Source: Trichoplusia ni (taxonomy: Eukaryota > Arthropoda > Insecta > Lepidoptera > Noctuidae). Taken from it: 64,000 nucleotides of DNA. Shown piece after piece: positions 11,410 through 24,800 of the stretch (position 1 is the stretch's first letter; the number at the start of each line of letters is the position of its first letter). The position numbers and the translations under genes were made by a program. The DNA lies in contig NC_039488.1 in the NCBI RefSeq assembly GCF_003590095.1, positions 14,074,001 to 14,138,000 of the forward strand, read 5' to 3'. The notes beneath the pieces are model-generated. The model was not told the origin of the DNA. It made no database searches and saw nothing but the letters and a program-made list of their open reading frames with translations.

Positions 11410-13854
11410 TGATCCGTGAGTTTTGTTATTTTTCGTTTCTCGAGGTGCGTAGCATAACTTAGGTCGGCGTAGCTCGGTGAAACTCCAAAAGTCGATATCG
11501 CGGAAATCGCGTTGTTTTAACGTTTTCCGTAGTTTCTAGCATAGCATAGCTCAAAATAGTCGATATCAAGGTGATCCGTGAGTTTTGTTATTTTTCGTTT
11601 CTTGAGGGGCGTAGCACTACTAAGGTCGGCGTAGCTCGGCGAAACTCCAAAAGTCGATATCGCGGAAATCGCGTTGTTTTAACGTTTTCCGTAGTTTCCA
11701 GCATAGCATAGCTCGGAATAGTCGATATCAAGGTGTTCCGTGAGTTTTGTTTTTTTTCGTTTCTCGAGGCGCGTAGCACTATTAAGGTTGGCGTAGCTCG
11801 GTGAAACTCCAAAAGTCGACATCGCGGAAATCGCGTTGTTTAACCGTTTTCCGTAGTTTCTAGCATAGCATAGCTCGGAATAGTCGATATCAAGGTGATC
11901 CGTGAGTTTTGTTATTTTTCGTTTCTCGAGGCGCGTAGCAAGACTTAGGTCGGCGTAGCTCGGCGAAACTCCGAAGTCGATATCGCGGAAATCGCGTTAT
12001 TTTAACGATTTCCGTAGTTTCTAGCAAAGCATAGCTCAAAATAGTCGATATCAAGGTGATCCGTGAGTTTTGTTATTTTTCGTTTCTTGAGGCGCGTAGC
12101 ACTACTAAGGTCGGCGTAGCTCGGCGAAACTCCAAAAGTCGATATCGCGGAAATCGCGTTGTTTTAACGTTTTCCGTAGTTTCTAGCATAGCATAGCTCA
12201 AAAGAGTCGATATCAAGGTGATCCGTGAGTTTTGTTATTTTTCGTTTCTCGAGGCGCGTAGCACTACTTAGGTCAGCGTAGCTCGGTGAAACTCCAAAAG
12301 TCGATATCGCGGAAATCGCGTTGTTTTAACGTTTTCCGTAGTTTCTAGCATAGCATAGCTCAAAAGAGTCGATATCAAGGTGATCCGTGAGTTTTGTTAT
12401 TTTTCGTTTCTCGAGGCGCGTAGCACTACTTAGGTCAGCGTAGCTCGGTGAAACTCCAAAAGTCGATATCGCGGAAATCGCGTTGTTTTAACCTTTTCCG
12501 TAGTTTCTAGCATAGCATAGCTCAAAATAGTCGATATCAAGGTGATCCGTGAGTTTTGTTATTTTTCGTTTCTCTAGGCGCGATGCAAGACTTAGGTCGG
12601 CGTAGCTCGCTGAAACTCCAAAAGTCGATATCGCGGAAATCGCGTTGTTTTAACGTTTTCCGTGGTTTCTAGCATAGCGAACCTCAAAATAGTCGATATC
12701 AAGGTGATCCGTGAGTTTTGTTATTTTTCGTTTCTCGAGGCGCGTAGCAAGACTTAGGTCTGCGTAGCTCGGCGAAACTCCAGAAGTCGATATCGCGGAA
12801 ATCGCGTTGTTTTAACGTTTTCCGTAGTTTCTAGCATAGCATAGCTCAAAATAGTCGATATCAAGGTGATCCGTGAGTTTTGTTATTTTTCGTTTCTCCA
12901 GGCGCGTAGCAAGACTAAGGTCGGCGTAGCTCGGTGAAACTCCAAAAGTCGATATCGCGGAAATCGCGTTGTTTCTACGTTTTCCGTAGTTTCTAGCATA
13001 GCATAGCTCAAAATAGTCGATATCAAGGTGATCCGTGAGTTTTGTTATTTTTCGTTTCTCGAGGCGCGTAGAACTACTACGGTCGGCGTAGCTCGGTGAA
13101 ACTCCAAAAGTCGATATCGCAAAAATCGCGTTGTTGTAACGTTTTCCGTAGTTCCCAGCATAGCATAGCTCAAAATAGTCGATATCAAGGTGATCCGTGA
13201 GTTTTGTTATTTTTCGTTTCTCGAGGCGCGTAGCACTACTTAGGTCAGCGTAGCTCGGTGAAACTCCAAAAGTCGATATCGCGGAAATCGCGTTGTTTTA
13301 ACGTTTTCCGTAGTTTCTAGCATAGCATAGCTCAAAAGAGTCGATATCAAGGTGATCCGTGAGTTTTGTTATTTTTCGTTTCTCGAGGCGCGTAGCACTA
13401 CTTAGGTCGGCGTAGCTCGGTGAAACTCCAAAAGTCGATATCGCGGAAATCGCGTTGTTTCTACGTTTTCCGTAGTTTCTAGCATAGCATAGCTCAAAAT
13501 AGTCGATATCAAGGTGATCCGTGAGTTTTGTTATTTTTCGTTTCTCGAGGCGCGTAGAACTACTACGGTCGGCGTAGCTCGGTGAAACTCCAAAAGTCGA
13601 TATCGCAAAAATCGCGTTGTTGTAACGTTTTCCGTAGTTCCCAGCATAGCATAGCTCAAAATAGTCGATATCAAGGTGATCCGTGAGTTTTGTTATTTTT
13701 CGTTTCTCTAGGCGCGTAGCAAGACTTAGGTTGGCGTAGCTCGGTGAAACTCCAAAAGTCGATATCGCGGAAATCGCGTTGTTTTAACGTTTTCCGTAGT
13801 TTCTAACATAGCATAGCTCGGAATAGTCGATATCAAGGTGTTCCGTGAGTTTTG

Positions 13855-16740
13855 TTATTTTTCGTTTCTCGAGGCGCGTAGCACTACTAAGGTCGGCGTA
13901 GCTCGGCGAAACTCCAGAAGTCGATATCGCGGAAATCGCGTTATTTTAATGTGTTCCGCAGTTTCTAGCATAGCATAGCTCAAAATAGTCGATATCAAGG
14001 TGTTCCGTGAGTTTTGTTTTTTTTCGTTTCTCGAGGCGCGTAGCACTATTAAGGTTGGCGTAGCTCGGTGAAACTCCAAAAGTCGACATCGCGGAAATCG
14101 CGTTGTTTTAACGTTTTCCGTAGTTTCTAGCATAGCATAGCTCAAAATAGTCGATATCAAGGTGATCCGTGAGTTTTGTTATTTTTCGTTTCTCTAGGCG
14201 CGATGCAAGACTTAGGTCGGCGTAGCTCGCTGAAACTCCAAAAGTCGATATCGCGGAAATCGCGTTGTTTCAACGTTTTCCGTGGTTTCTAGCATAGCGA
14301 ACCTCAAAATAGTCGATATCAAGGTGATCCGTGAGTTTTGTTATTTTTCGTTTCTCGAGGCGCGTAGCAAGACTTAGGTCTGCGTAGCTCGGCGAAACTC
14401 CAGAAGTCGATATCGCGGAAATCGCGTTGTTTTAACGTTTTCCGTAGTTTCTAGCATAGCATAGCTCAAAATAGTCGATATCAAGGTGATCCGTGAGTTT
14501 TGTTATTTTTCGTTTCTCCAGGCGCGTAGCAAGACTAAGGTCGGCGTAGCTCGGTGAAACTCCAAAAGTCGATATCGCGGAAATCGCGTTGTTTCTACGT
14601 TTTCCGTAGTTTCTAGCATAGCATAGCTCAAAATAGTCGATATCAAGGTGATCCGTGAGTTTTGTTATTTTTCGTTTCTCGAGGCGCGTAGAACTACTAC
14701 GGTCGGCGTAGCTCGGTGAAACTCCAAAAGTCGATATCGCGGAAATCGCGTTGTTTTAACGTTTTCCGTAGTTTCTAACATAGCATAGCTCGGAATAGTC
14801 GATATCAAGGTGTTCCGTGAGTTTTGTTATTTTTCGTTTCTCGAGGCGCGTAGCACTACTAAGGTCGGCGTAGCTCGGCGAAACTCCAGAAGTCGATATC
14901 GCGGAAATCGCGTTATTTTAATGTGTTCCGCAGTTTCTAGCATAGCATAGCTCAAAATAGTCGATATCAAGGTGATACGTGAGTTTTGTTATTTTTCGTT
15001 CTTCGAGGCGCGTAGCAAGACTTAGGTTGGCGTAGCTTGGTGAAACTCCAAAAGTCGAAATCGAAGAAATCGCAATGTTTTAACGTTTTCCGTAGTTTCC
15101 AGCATAGCATAGCTCAAAATAGTCGATATCAAGGTGATCCGTGAGTTTTGTTATTTTTCGTTTCTTGAGGGGCGTAGCACTACTACGGTCGGCGTAGCTC
15201 GGCGAAACTCCAAAAGTCGATATCGCGGAAATCGCGTTGTTTTAACGTTTTCCGTAGTTTCCAGCATAGCATAGCTCGGAATAGTCGATATCAAGGTGTT
15301 CCGTGAGTTTTGTTTTTTTTCGTTTCTCGAGGCGCGTAGCACTATTAAGGTTGGCGTAGCTCGGTAAAACTCCAAAAGTCGACATCGCGGAAATCGCGTT
15401 GTTTTAACGTTTTCCGTAGTTTCTAGCATAGCATAGCTCAAAATAGTCGATATCAAGGTGATCCGTGAGTTTTGTTATTTTTCGTTTCTCTAGGCGCGAT
15501 GCAAGACTTAGGTCGGCGTAGCTCGCTGAAACTCCAAAAGTCGATATCGCGGAAATCGCGTTGTTTCAACGTTTTCCGTGGTTTCTAGCATAGCGAACCT
15601 CAAAATAGTCGATATCAAGGTGATCCGTGAGTTTTGTTATTTTTCGTTTCTCGAGGCGCGTAGCAAGACTTAGGTCTGCGTAGCTCGGCGAAACTCCAGA
15701 AGTCGATATCGCGGAAATCGCGTTGTTTTAACGTTTTCCGTAGTTTCTAGCATAGCATAGCTCAAAATAGTCGATATCAAGGTGATCCGTGAGTTTTGTT
15801 ATTTTTCGTTTCTCCAGGCGCGTAGCAAGACTAAGGTCGGCGTAGCTCGGTGAAACTCCAAAAGTCGATATCGCGGAAATCGCGTTGTTTCTACGTTTTC
15901 CGTAGTTTCTAGCATAGCATAGCTCAAAATAGTCGATATCAAGGTGATCCGTGAGTTTTGTTATTTTTCGTTTCTCGAGGCGCGTAGAACTACTACGGTC
16001 GGCGTAGCTCGGTGAAACTCCAAAAGTCGATATCGCGGAAATCGCGTTGTTTTAACGTTTTCCGTAGTTTCTAACATAGCATAGCTCGGAATAGTCGATA
16101 TCAAGGTGTTCCGTGAGTTTTGTTATTTTTCGTTTCTCGAGGCGCGTAGCACTACTAAGGTCGGCGTAGCTCGGCGAAACTCCAGAAGTCGATATCGCGG
16201 AAATCGCGTTATTTTAATGTGTTCCGCAGTTTCTAGCATAGCATAGCTCAAAATAGTCGATATCAAGGTGATACGTGAGTTTTGTTATTTTTCGTTCTTC
16301 GAGGCGCGTAGCAAGACTTAGGTTGGCGTAGCTTGGTGAAACTCCAAAAGTCGAAATCGAAGAAATCGCAATGTTTTAACGTTTTCCGTAGTTTCCAGCA
16401 TAGCATAGCTCAAAATAGTCGATATCAAGGTGATCCGTGAGTTTTGTTATTTTTCGTTTCTTGAGGGGCGTAGCACTACTACGGTCGGCGTAGCTCGGCG
16501 AAACTCCAAAAGTCGATATCGCGGAAATAGCGTTGTTTTAACGTTTTCCGTAGTTTCCAGCATAGCATAGCTCGGAATAGTCGATATCAAGGTGTTCCGT
16601 GAGTTTTGTTTTTTTTCGTTTCTCGAGGCGCGTAGCACTATTAAGGTTGGCGTAGCTCGGTGAAACTCCAAAAGTCGACATCGCGGAAATCGCGTTGTTT
16701 AACCGTTTTCCGTAGTTTCTAGCATAGCATAGCTCGGAAT
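13855..16740. repeat. Eight-monomer higher-order repeat (1296 bp)
   Basis: Blocks starting near 13855, 15151 and 16447 share the same order of monomer variants at spacings of exactly 1296 bp. Private variants recur at the same offset: GTTTCAACG at 14271 and 15567, and GTGTTCCGCAG at 14923 and 16219. The same 1296-bp spacing also links 3540 with 4836 and 3936 with 5232 on the other side of the retrotransposon. Confidence 0.85.
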
Positions 16741-17834
16741 AGTCGATATCAAGGTGATCCGTGAGTTTTGTTATTTTTCGTTTCTCGAGGCGCGTAGCAA
16801 GACTTAGGTCGGCGTAGCTCGGTGAAACTCCAAAAGTCGATATCGCGGAAATCGCGTTGTTTTAACGTTTTCCGTAGTTTCTAGCATAGCATAGCTCAAA
16901 AGAGTCGATATCAAGGTGATCCGTGAGTTTTGTTATTTTTCGTTTCTCGAGGCGCGTAGCACTACTTAGGTCAGCGTAGCTCGGTGAAACTCCAAAAGTT
17001 GATATCGCGGAAATCGCGTTGTTTTAACGTTTTCCGTAGTTTCTAGCATAGCATAGCTCAAAAGAGTCGATATCAAGGTGATCCGTGAGTTTTGTTATTT
17101 TTCGTTTCTCGAAGCGCGTAGCACTACTTAGGTCAGCGTAGCTCGGTGAAACTCCAAAAGTCGATATCGCGGAAATCGCGTTGTTTTAACGTTTTCCGTA
17201 GTTTCTAGCATAGCATAGCTCAAAAGAGTCGATATCAAGGTGATCCGTGAGTTTTGTTATTTTTCGTTTCTCGAGGCGCGTAGCACTACTTAGGTCAGCG
17301 TAGCTCGGTGAAACTCCAAAAGTCGATATCGCGGAAATCGCGTTGTTTTAACGTTTTCCGTAGTTTCAAGCATAGCATAGCTTGAAATAGTCGATATCAA
17401 GGTGATCCGTGAGTTTTGTTATTTTTCGTTTCTCGAGGTGCGTAGCATAACTTAGGTCGGCGTAGCTCGGTGAAACTCCAAAAGTCGATATCGCGGAAAT
17501 CGCGTTGTTTTAACGTTTTCCGTAGTTTCTAGCATAGCATAGCTCAAAATAGTCGATATCAAGGTGATCCGTGAGTTTTGTTATTTTTCGTTTCTCGAGG
17601 CGCGTAGCAACGACTTAGGTCAGCGTGGCTCGGTGAAACTCCAAAAGTCGATATCGCGGAAATCGCGTTGTTTTAACGTTTTCCGTTATTTCAAGCATAG
17701 CATAGCTCGAAATAGTCGATATCAAGGTGATCCGTGAGTTTTGTTATTTTTCGTTTCTCGAGGCGCGTAGCACTACTAAGGTCGGCGTAGCTCGGCGAAA
17801 CTCCAAAAGTCGACATCGCGGAAATCGCGTTGTT

Positions 17835-18810
17835 TTAACGTTTTCCGTGGTTTCTAGCATAGCGAACCTCAAAAAAGTCGATATCAAGGTGATCCGTGAG
17901 TTTTGTTATTTTTCGTTTCTCGAGGCGCGTAGCAACGACTAAGGACGGCGTAGCTTGGTGAAACTCAAAAAGTCGATATCGCGGAAATCGCGTTGTTTTA
18001 ACGTTTTCCGTAGTTTCAAGCATAGCATAGCTCGAAATAGTCGATATCAAGGTGATCCGTGAGTTTTGTTATTTTTCGTTTCTCGAGGTGCGTAGCATAA
18101 CTTAGGTCGGCGTAGCTCGGTGAAACTCCAAAAGTCGATATCGCGGAAATCGCGTTGTTTTAACGTTTTCCGTAGTTTCTAGCATAGCATAGCTCAAAAT
18201 AGTCGATATCAAGGTGATCCGTGAGTTTTGTTATTTTTCGTTTCTCGAGGCGCGTAGCAACGACTAAGGACGGCGTAGCTTGGTGAAACTCAAAAAGTCG
18301 ATATCGCGGAAATCGCGTTGTTTTAACTTTTTCCGTAGTTTCAAGCATAGCATAGCTCGAAATAGTCGATATCAAGGTGATCCGTGAGTTTTGTTATTTT
18401 TCGTTTCTCGAGGTGCGTAGCATAACTTAGGTCGGCGTAGCTCGGTGAAACTCCAAAAGTCGATATCGCGGAAATCGCGTTGTTTTAACGTTTTCCGTAG
18501 TTTCTAGCATAGCATAGCTCAAAAGAGTCGATATCAAGGTGATCCGTGAGTTTTGTTATTTTTCGTTTCTCGAGGCGCGTAGCAACGACTAAGGACGGCG
18601 TAGCTTGGTGAAACTCAAAAAGTCGATATCGCGGAAATCGCGTTGTTTTAACTTTTTCCGTAGTTTCAAGCATAGCATAGCTCGAAATAGTCGATATCAA
18701 GGTGATCCGTGAGTTTTGTTATTTTTCGTTTCTCGAGGTGCGTAGCATAACTTAGGTCGGCGTAGCTCGGTGAAACTCCAAAAGTCGATATCGCGGAAAT
18801 CGCGTTGTTT
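17835..18810. repeat. Dimeric higher-order repeat (325 bp)
   Basis: Two monomer types alternate. One has AGCAACGACTAAGGACGG with GTAGCTTGG, the other has GAGGTGCGTAGCATAAC. The pair repeats at 17835, 18160 and 18485. One extra base makes the dimer 325 rather than 324 bp. A minus-strand reading frame of 71 codons recurs in each dimer, but this is a by-product of the repeat. Confidence 0.8.
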
Positions 18811-21800
18811 TAACGTTTTCCGTAGTTTCTAGCATAGCATAGCTCAAAATAGTCGATATCAAGGTGATCCGTGAGTTTTGTTATTTTTCGTTTCTCTAGG
18901 CGCGATGCAAGACTTAGGTCGGCGTAGCTCGCTGAAACTCCAAAAGTCGATATCGCGGAAATCGCGTTGTTTCTACGTTTTCCGTAGTTTCTAGCATAGC
19001 ATAGCTCAAAATAGTCGATATCAAGGTGATCCGTGAGTTTTGTTATTTTTCGTTTCTCGAGGCGCGTAGAACTACTACGGTCGGCGTAGCTCGGTGAAAC
19101 TCCAAAAGTCGATATCGCAAAAATCGCGTTGTTGTAACGTTTTCCGTAGTTCCCAGCATAACATAGCTCAAAATAGTCGATATCAAGGTGATCCGTGAGT
19201 TTTGTTATTTTTCGTTTCTCTAGGCGCGTAGCAAGACTTAGGTTGGCGTAGCTCGGTGAAACTCCAAAAGTCGATATCGCGGAAATCGCGTTGTTTTAAC
19301 GTTTTCCGTAGTTTCTAACATAGCATAGCTCGGAATAGTCGATATCAAGGTGTTCCGTGAGTTTTGTTATTTTTCGTTCTTCGAGGCGCGTAGCACTACT
19401 AAGGTCGGCGTAGCTCGGCGAAACTCCAGAAGTCGATATCGCGGAAATCGCGTTATTTTAATGTGTTCCGCAGTTTCTAGCATAGCATAGCTCAAAATAG
19501 TCGATATCAAGGTGATACGTGAGTTTTGTTATTTTTCGTTCTTCGAGGCGCGTAGCAAGACTTAGGTTGGCGTAGCTTGGTGAAACTCCAAAAGTCGAAA
19601 TCGAAGAAATCGCAATGTTTTAACGTTTTCCGTAGTTTCCAGGATAGCATAGCTCAAAATAGTCGATATCAAGGTGATCCGTGAGTTTTGTTATTTTTCG
19701 TTTCTCGAGGCGCGTAGCAATACTTAGGTCGGCGTAACTCGGCGAAACTCCAAAAGTCGATATCGCAAAAATCGCGTTGTTTTAACGTTTTCCGTAGTTT
19801 CTAGCATAGCATAGCTCAAAATAGTCGATATCAAGGTGATCCGTGAGTTTTGTTATTTTTCGTTTCTCTAGGCGCGATGCAAGACTTAGGTCGGCGTAGC
19901 TCGCTGAAACTCCAAAAGTCGATATCGCGGAAATCGCGTTGTTTTAACGTTTTCCGTGGTTTCTAGCATAGCGAACCTCAAAATAGTCGATATCAAGGTG
20001 ATCTGTGAGTTTAGTTATTTTTCGTTTCTCGAGGCGCGTAGCAAGACTTAGGTCTGCGTAGCTCGGCGAAACTCCAGAAGTCGATATCGCGGAAATCGCG
20101 TTATTTTAACGTTTTCCGTAGTTTCTAGCATAGCATAGCTCAAATTAGTCGATATCAAGGTGATCCGTGAGTTTTGTTATTTTTCGTTTCTCGAGGCGCG
20201 TAGAACTACTACGGTCGGCGTAGCTCGGTGAAACTCCAAAAGTCGATATCGCAAAAATCGCGTTGTTTTAACGTTTTCCGTAGTTTCTAGCATAGCATAG
20301 CTCAAAATAGTCGATATCAAGGTGATCCGTGAGTTTTGTTATTTTTCGTTTCTCGAGGCGCGTAGCACTACTTAGGTCAGCGTAGCTCGTTGAAACTCCA
20401 AATTCGATATCGCGGAAATCGCGTTGTTTTAACGTTTTCCGTAGTTTCTAGCATAGCATAGCTCGGAATAGTCGATATCAAGGTGATCCGTGAGTTTTGT
20501 TATTTTTCGTTTCTCTAGGCGCGATGCAAGACTTAGGTCGGCGTAGCTCGGTGAAACTCCAAAAGTCGATATCGCGGAAATCGCGTTGTTTTAACGTTTT
20601 CCGTAGTTTCTAGCATAGCATAGCTCAAAATAGTCGATATCAAGGTGATCCGTGAGTTTTGTTATTTTTCGTTTCTCGAGGCGCGTAGCAACGACTTAGG
20701 TCGGCGTAGCTCGGTGAAACTCCAAAAGTCGATATCGCGGAAATCGCGTTGTTTTAACGTTTTCCGTAGTTTCTAGCATAGCATAGCTCAAAATAGTCGA
20801 TATCAAGGTGATCCGTGAGTTTTGTTATTTTTCGTTTCTCGAGGCGCGTAGCACTACTAAGGTCGGCGTAGCTCGGCGAAACTCCAAAAGTCGATATCGC
20901 GGAAATCGCGTTGTTTTAACGTTTTCCGTAGTTTCTAGCATAGCATAGCTCGAAATAGTCGATATCAAGGTGATCCGTGAGTTTTGTTATTTTTCGTTTC
21001 TCGAGGCGCGTAGCAACTATAGGTCGGCGTAGCTCGGTGAAACTCCAAAAGTCGATATCGCGGAAATCGCGTTGTTTAACGTTTTCCGTAGTTTCTAGCA
21101 TAGCATAGCTCAAATAGTCGATATCAAGGTGATCCGTGAGTTTTGTTATTTTTCGTTTCTCGAGGCGCGTAGCAAGACTTAGGTCGGCGTAACTCGGCGA
21201 AACTCCAAAAGTCGATATCGCGGAAATCGCGTTGTTTTAACGTTTTCCGTAGTTTCTAGCATAGCATAGCTCAAAATAGTCGATATCAAGGTGATCCGTG
21301 AGTTTTGTTATTTTTCGTTTCTGAGGGCGTAGCACACTTAGGTCGGCGTAGCTCGGTGAAACTCCAAAAGTCGATATCGCGGAAATCGCGTTGTTTTAAC
21401 GTTTTCCGTAGTTTCTAGCATAGCATAGCTCGAAATAGTCGATATCAGAGTGATCCGTGATTTTTGTTATTTCCCGTTTCTCGAGGTGCGTAGCACAACT
21501 TAGGTTGGCGTAGCTTGGTGAAACTCCAAAAGTCGATATCGCGGAAATCGCGTTGTTTTAACGTTTTCCGTAGTTTCTAGCATAGCATAGCTCAAAAAGT
21601 CGATATCAAGGTGATCCGTGAGTTTTGTTATTTTTCGTTTCTCGAGGGGCGTAGAACTACTGAGGTCGGCGTAGCTCGGCGAAACTCCAAAAGTCGATAT
21701 CGCAAAAATCGCGTTGTTTTAACGTTTTCCGTAGTTTCTAGCATAGCATAGCTCAAAATAGTCGATATCAAGGTGATCCGTGAGTTTTGTTATTTTTCGT

Positions 21801-24800
21801 TTCTCGAGGCGCGTAGCACTACTTAGGTCGGCGTAGCTCGGTGAAACTCCAAAAGTCGATATCGCGGAAATCGCGTTGTTTTAACGTTTTCCCGTAGTTT
21901 CTAGCATAGCATAGCTCAAATAGTCGATATCAAGGTGATCCGTGAGTTTTGTTATTTTTCGTTCTCGAGGTGCGTAGCACTACTTAGGTCGGCGTAGCTC
22001 GGTGAAACTCCAAAAGTCGATATCGCGAAATCGCGTTGTTTTAACGTTTTCCGTAGTTTCTAGCATAGCATAGCTCGAAATAGTCGATATCAAGGTGATC
22101 CGTGAGTTTTGTTATTTTTCGTTTCTCGAGGCGCGTAGCACTACTTAGGTCGGCGTAGCTCGGTGAAACTCCAAAAGTCGATATCGCGGAAATCGCGTTG
22201 TTTTAACGTTTTCCGTAGTTTCTAGCATAGCATAGCTCGAAAAGTCGATATCAAGGTGATCCGTGAGTTTTGTTATTTTTCGTTTCTCGAGGTGCGTAGC
22301 ACTACTTAGGTCGGCGTAGCTCGGTGAAACTCCAAAAGTCGATATCGCGGAAATCGCGTTGTTTTAACGTTTTCCGTAGTTTCTAGCATAGCATAGCTCG
22401 AATAGTCGATATCAAGGTGATCCGTGAGTTTGTTATTTTTCGTTTCTCGAGGCGCGTAGCAAGACTTAGGTCGGCGTAGCTCGGTGAAACTCCAAAAGTC
22501 GATATCGCGGAAATCGCGTTGTTTTAACGTTTTCCGTAGTTTCTAGCATAGCATAGCTCGGAATAGTCGATATCAAGGTGATCCGTGAGTTTTGTTATTT
22601 TTCGTTTCTCGAGGCGCGTAGCAACGACTTAGGTCGGCGTAGCTCGGTTAAACTCCAAAAGTCGATATCGCGGAAATCGCGTTGTTTTAACGTTTTCCGT
22701 AGTTTCTAGCATAGCATAGCTCGAAATAGTCGATATCAAGGTGATCCGTGAGTTTTGTTATTTTTCGTTTCTCGAGGTGCGTAGCACTAACTTAGGTCGG
22801 CGTAGCTCGGTGAAACTCCAAAGTCGATATCGCGGAAATCGCGTTGTTTTAACGTTTTCCCGTAGTTTCTAGCATAGCATAGCTCAAATAGTCGATATCA
22901 AGGTGATCCGTGAGTTTTGTTATTTTTCGTTTCTCGAGGCGCGTAGCATACTTAGGTCGGCGTAGCTCGGTGAAACTCCAAAAGTCGATATCGCGGAAAT
23001 CGCGTTGTTTTAACGTTTTCCGTAGTTTCTAGCATAGCATAGCTCGAAATAGTCGATATCAAGGTGATCCGTGAGTTTTGTTATTTTTCGTTTCTCGAGG
23101 GCGTAGCACTACTTAGGTCGGCGTAGCTCGGTGAAACTCCAAAAGTCGATATCGCGGAAATCGCGTTGTTTTAACGTTTTCCGTAGTTTCTAGCATAGCA
23201 TAGCTCGGAATAGTCGATATCAAGGTGATCCGTGAGTTTTGTTATTTTTCGTTTCTCGAGGCGCGTAGCACTACTTAGGTCGGCGTAGCTCGGTGAAACT
23301 CCAAAAGTCGATATCGCGGAAATCGCGTTGTTTTAACGTTTTCCGTAGTTTCTAGCATAGCATAGCTCGAATAGTCGATATCAAGGTGATCCGTGAGTTT
23401 TGTTATTTTTCGTTTCTCGAGGCGCGTAGCACTACTTAGGTCGGCGTAGCTCGGTGAAACTCCAAAAGTCGATATCGCGGAAATCGCGTTGTTTTAACGT
23501 TTTCCGTAGTTTCTAGCATAGCATAGCTCAAAATAGTCGATATCAAGGTGATCCGTGAGTTTTGTTATTTTTTCGTTTCTCGAGGCGCGTAGCACTACTT
23601 AGGTCGGCGTAGCTCGGTGAAACTCCAAAAGTCGATATCGCGGAAATCGCGTTGTTTTAACGTTTTCCGTAGTTTCTAGCATAGCATAGCTCGGAATAGT
23701 CGATATCAAGGTGATCCGTGAGTTTTGTTATTTTTCGTTTCTCGAGGCGCGTAGCACTACTAGGTCGGCGTAGCTCGGTGAAACTCCAAAGTCGATATCG
23801 CGGAAATCGCGTTGTTTTAACGTTTTCCGTAGTTTCTAGCATAGCATAGCTCAAAATAGTCGATATCAAGGTGATCCGTGAGTTTTGTTATTTTTCGTTT
23901 CTCGAGGCGCGTAGCAAGACTTAGGTCGGCGTAGCTCGGTGAAACTCCAAAAGTCGATATCGCGGAAATCGCGTTGTTTTAACGTTTTCCGTAGTTTCAG
24001 CATAGCATAGCTCGAAATAGTCGATATCAAGGTGATCCGTGAGGTTTGTTGTTTTTCGTTTCTCGAGGCGCGTAGCAATACTTAGGTCGGCGTAACTCGG
24101 CGAAACTCCAAAAGTCGATATCGCGGAAATCGCGTTGTTTTAACGTTTTCCGTAGTTTCTAGCATAGCATAGCTCAAAATAGTCGATATCAAGGTGATCC
24201 GTGAGTTTTGTTATTTTTCGTTTCTCGAGGCGCGTAGCACTACTTAGGTCGGCGTAGCTCGGTGAAACTCCAAAAGTCGATATCGCGGAAATCGCGTTGT
24301 TTTAACGTTTTCCGTAGTTTCTAGCATAGCATAGCTCGAAATAGTCGATATCAGAGTGATCCGTGATTTTTGTTATTTTTCGTTTCTCGAGGCGCGTAGC
24401 ACAGACTTAGGTCGGCGTAGCTCGGTGGAAACTCCAAAAGTCGATATCGCGGAAATCGCGTTGTTTTAACGTTTTCCGTAGTTTCTAGCATAGCATAGCT
24501 CAAATAGTCGATATCAAGGTGATCCGTGAGTTTTGTTATTTTTCGTTTCTCGAGGCGCGTAGCACTACTTAGGTCGGCGTAGCTCGGTGAAACTCCAAAA
24601 AGTCGATATCGCGGAAATCGCGTTGTTTTAACGTTTTTCCGTAGTTTCTAGCATAGCATAGCTCGGAATAGTCGATATCAAGGTGATCCGTGAGTTTTGT
24701 TATTTTTCGTTTCTCGAGGTGCGTAGCACTACTTAGGTCGGCGTAGCTCGGTGAAACTCCAAAAGTCGATATCGCGGAAATCGCGTTGTTTTAACGTTTT

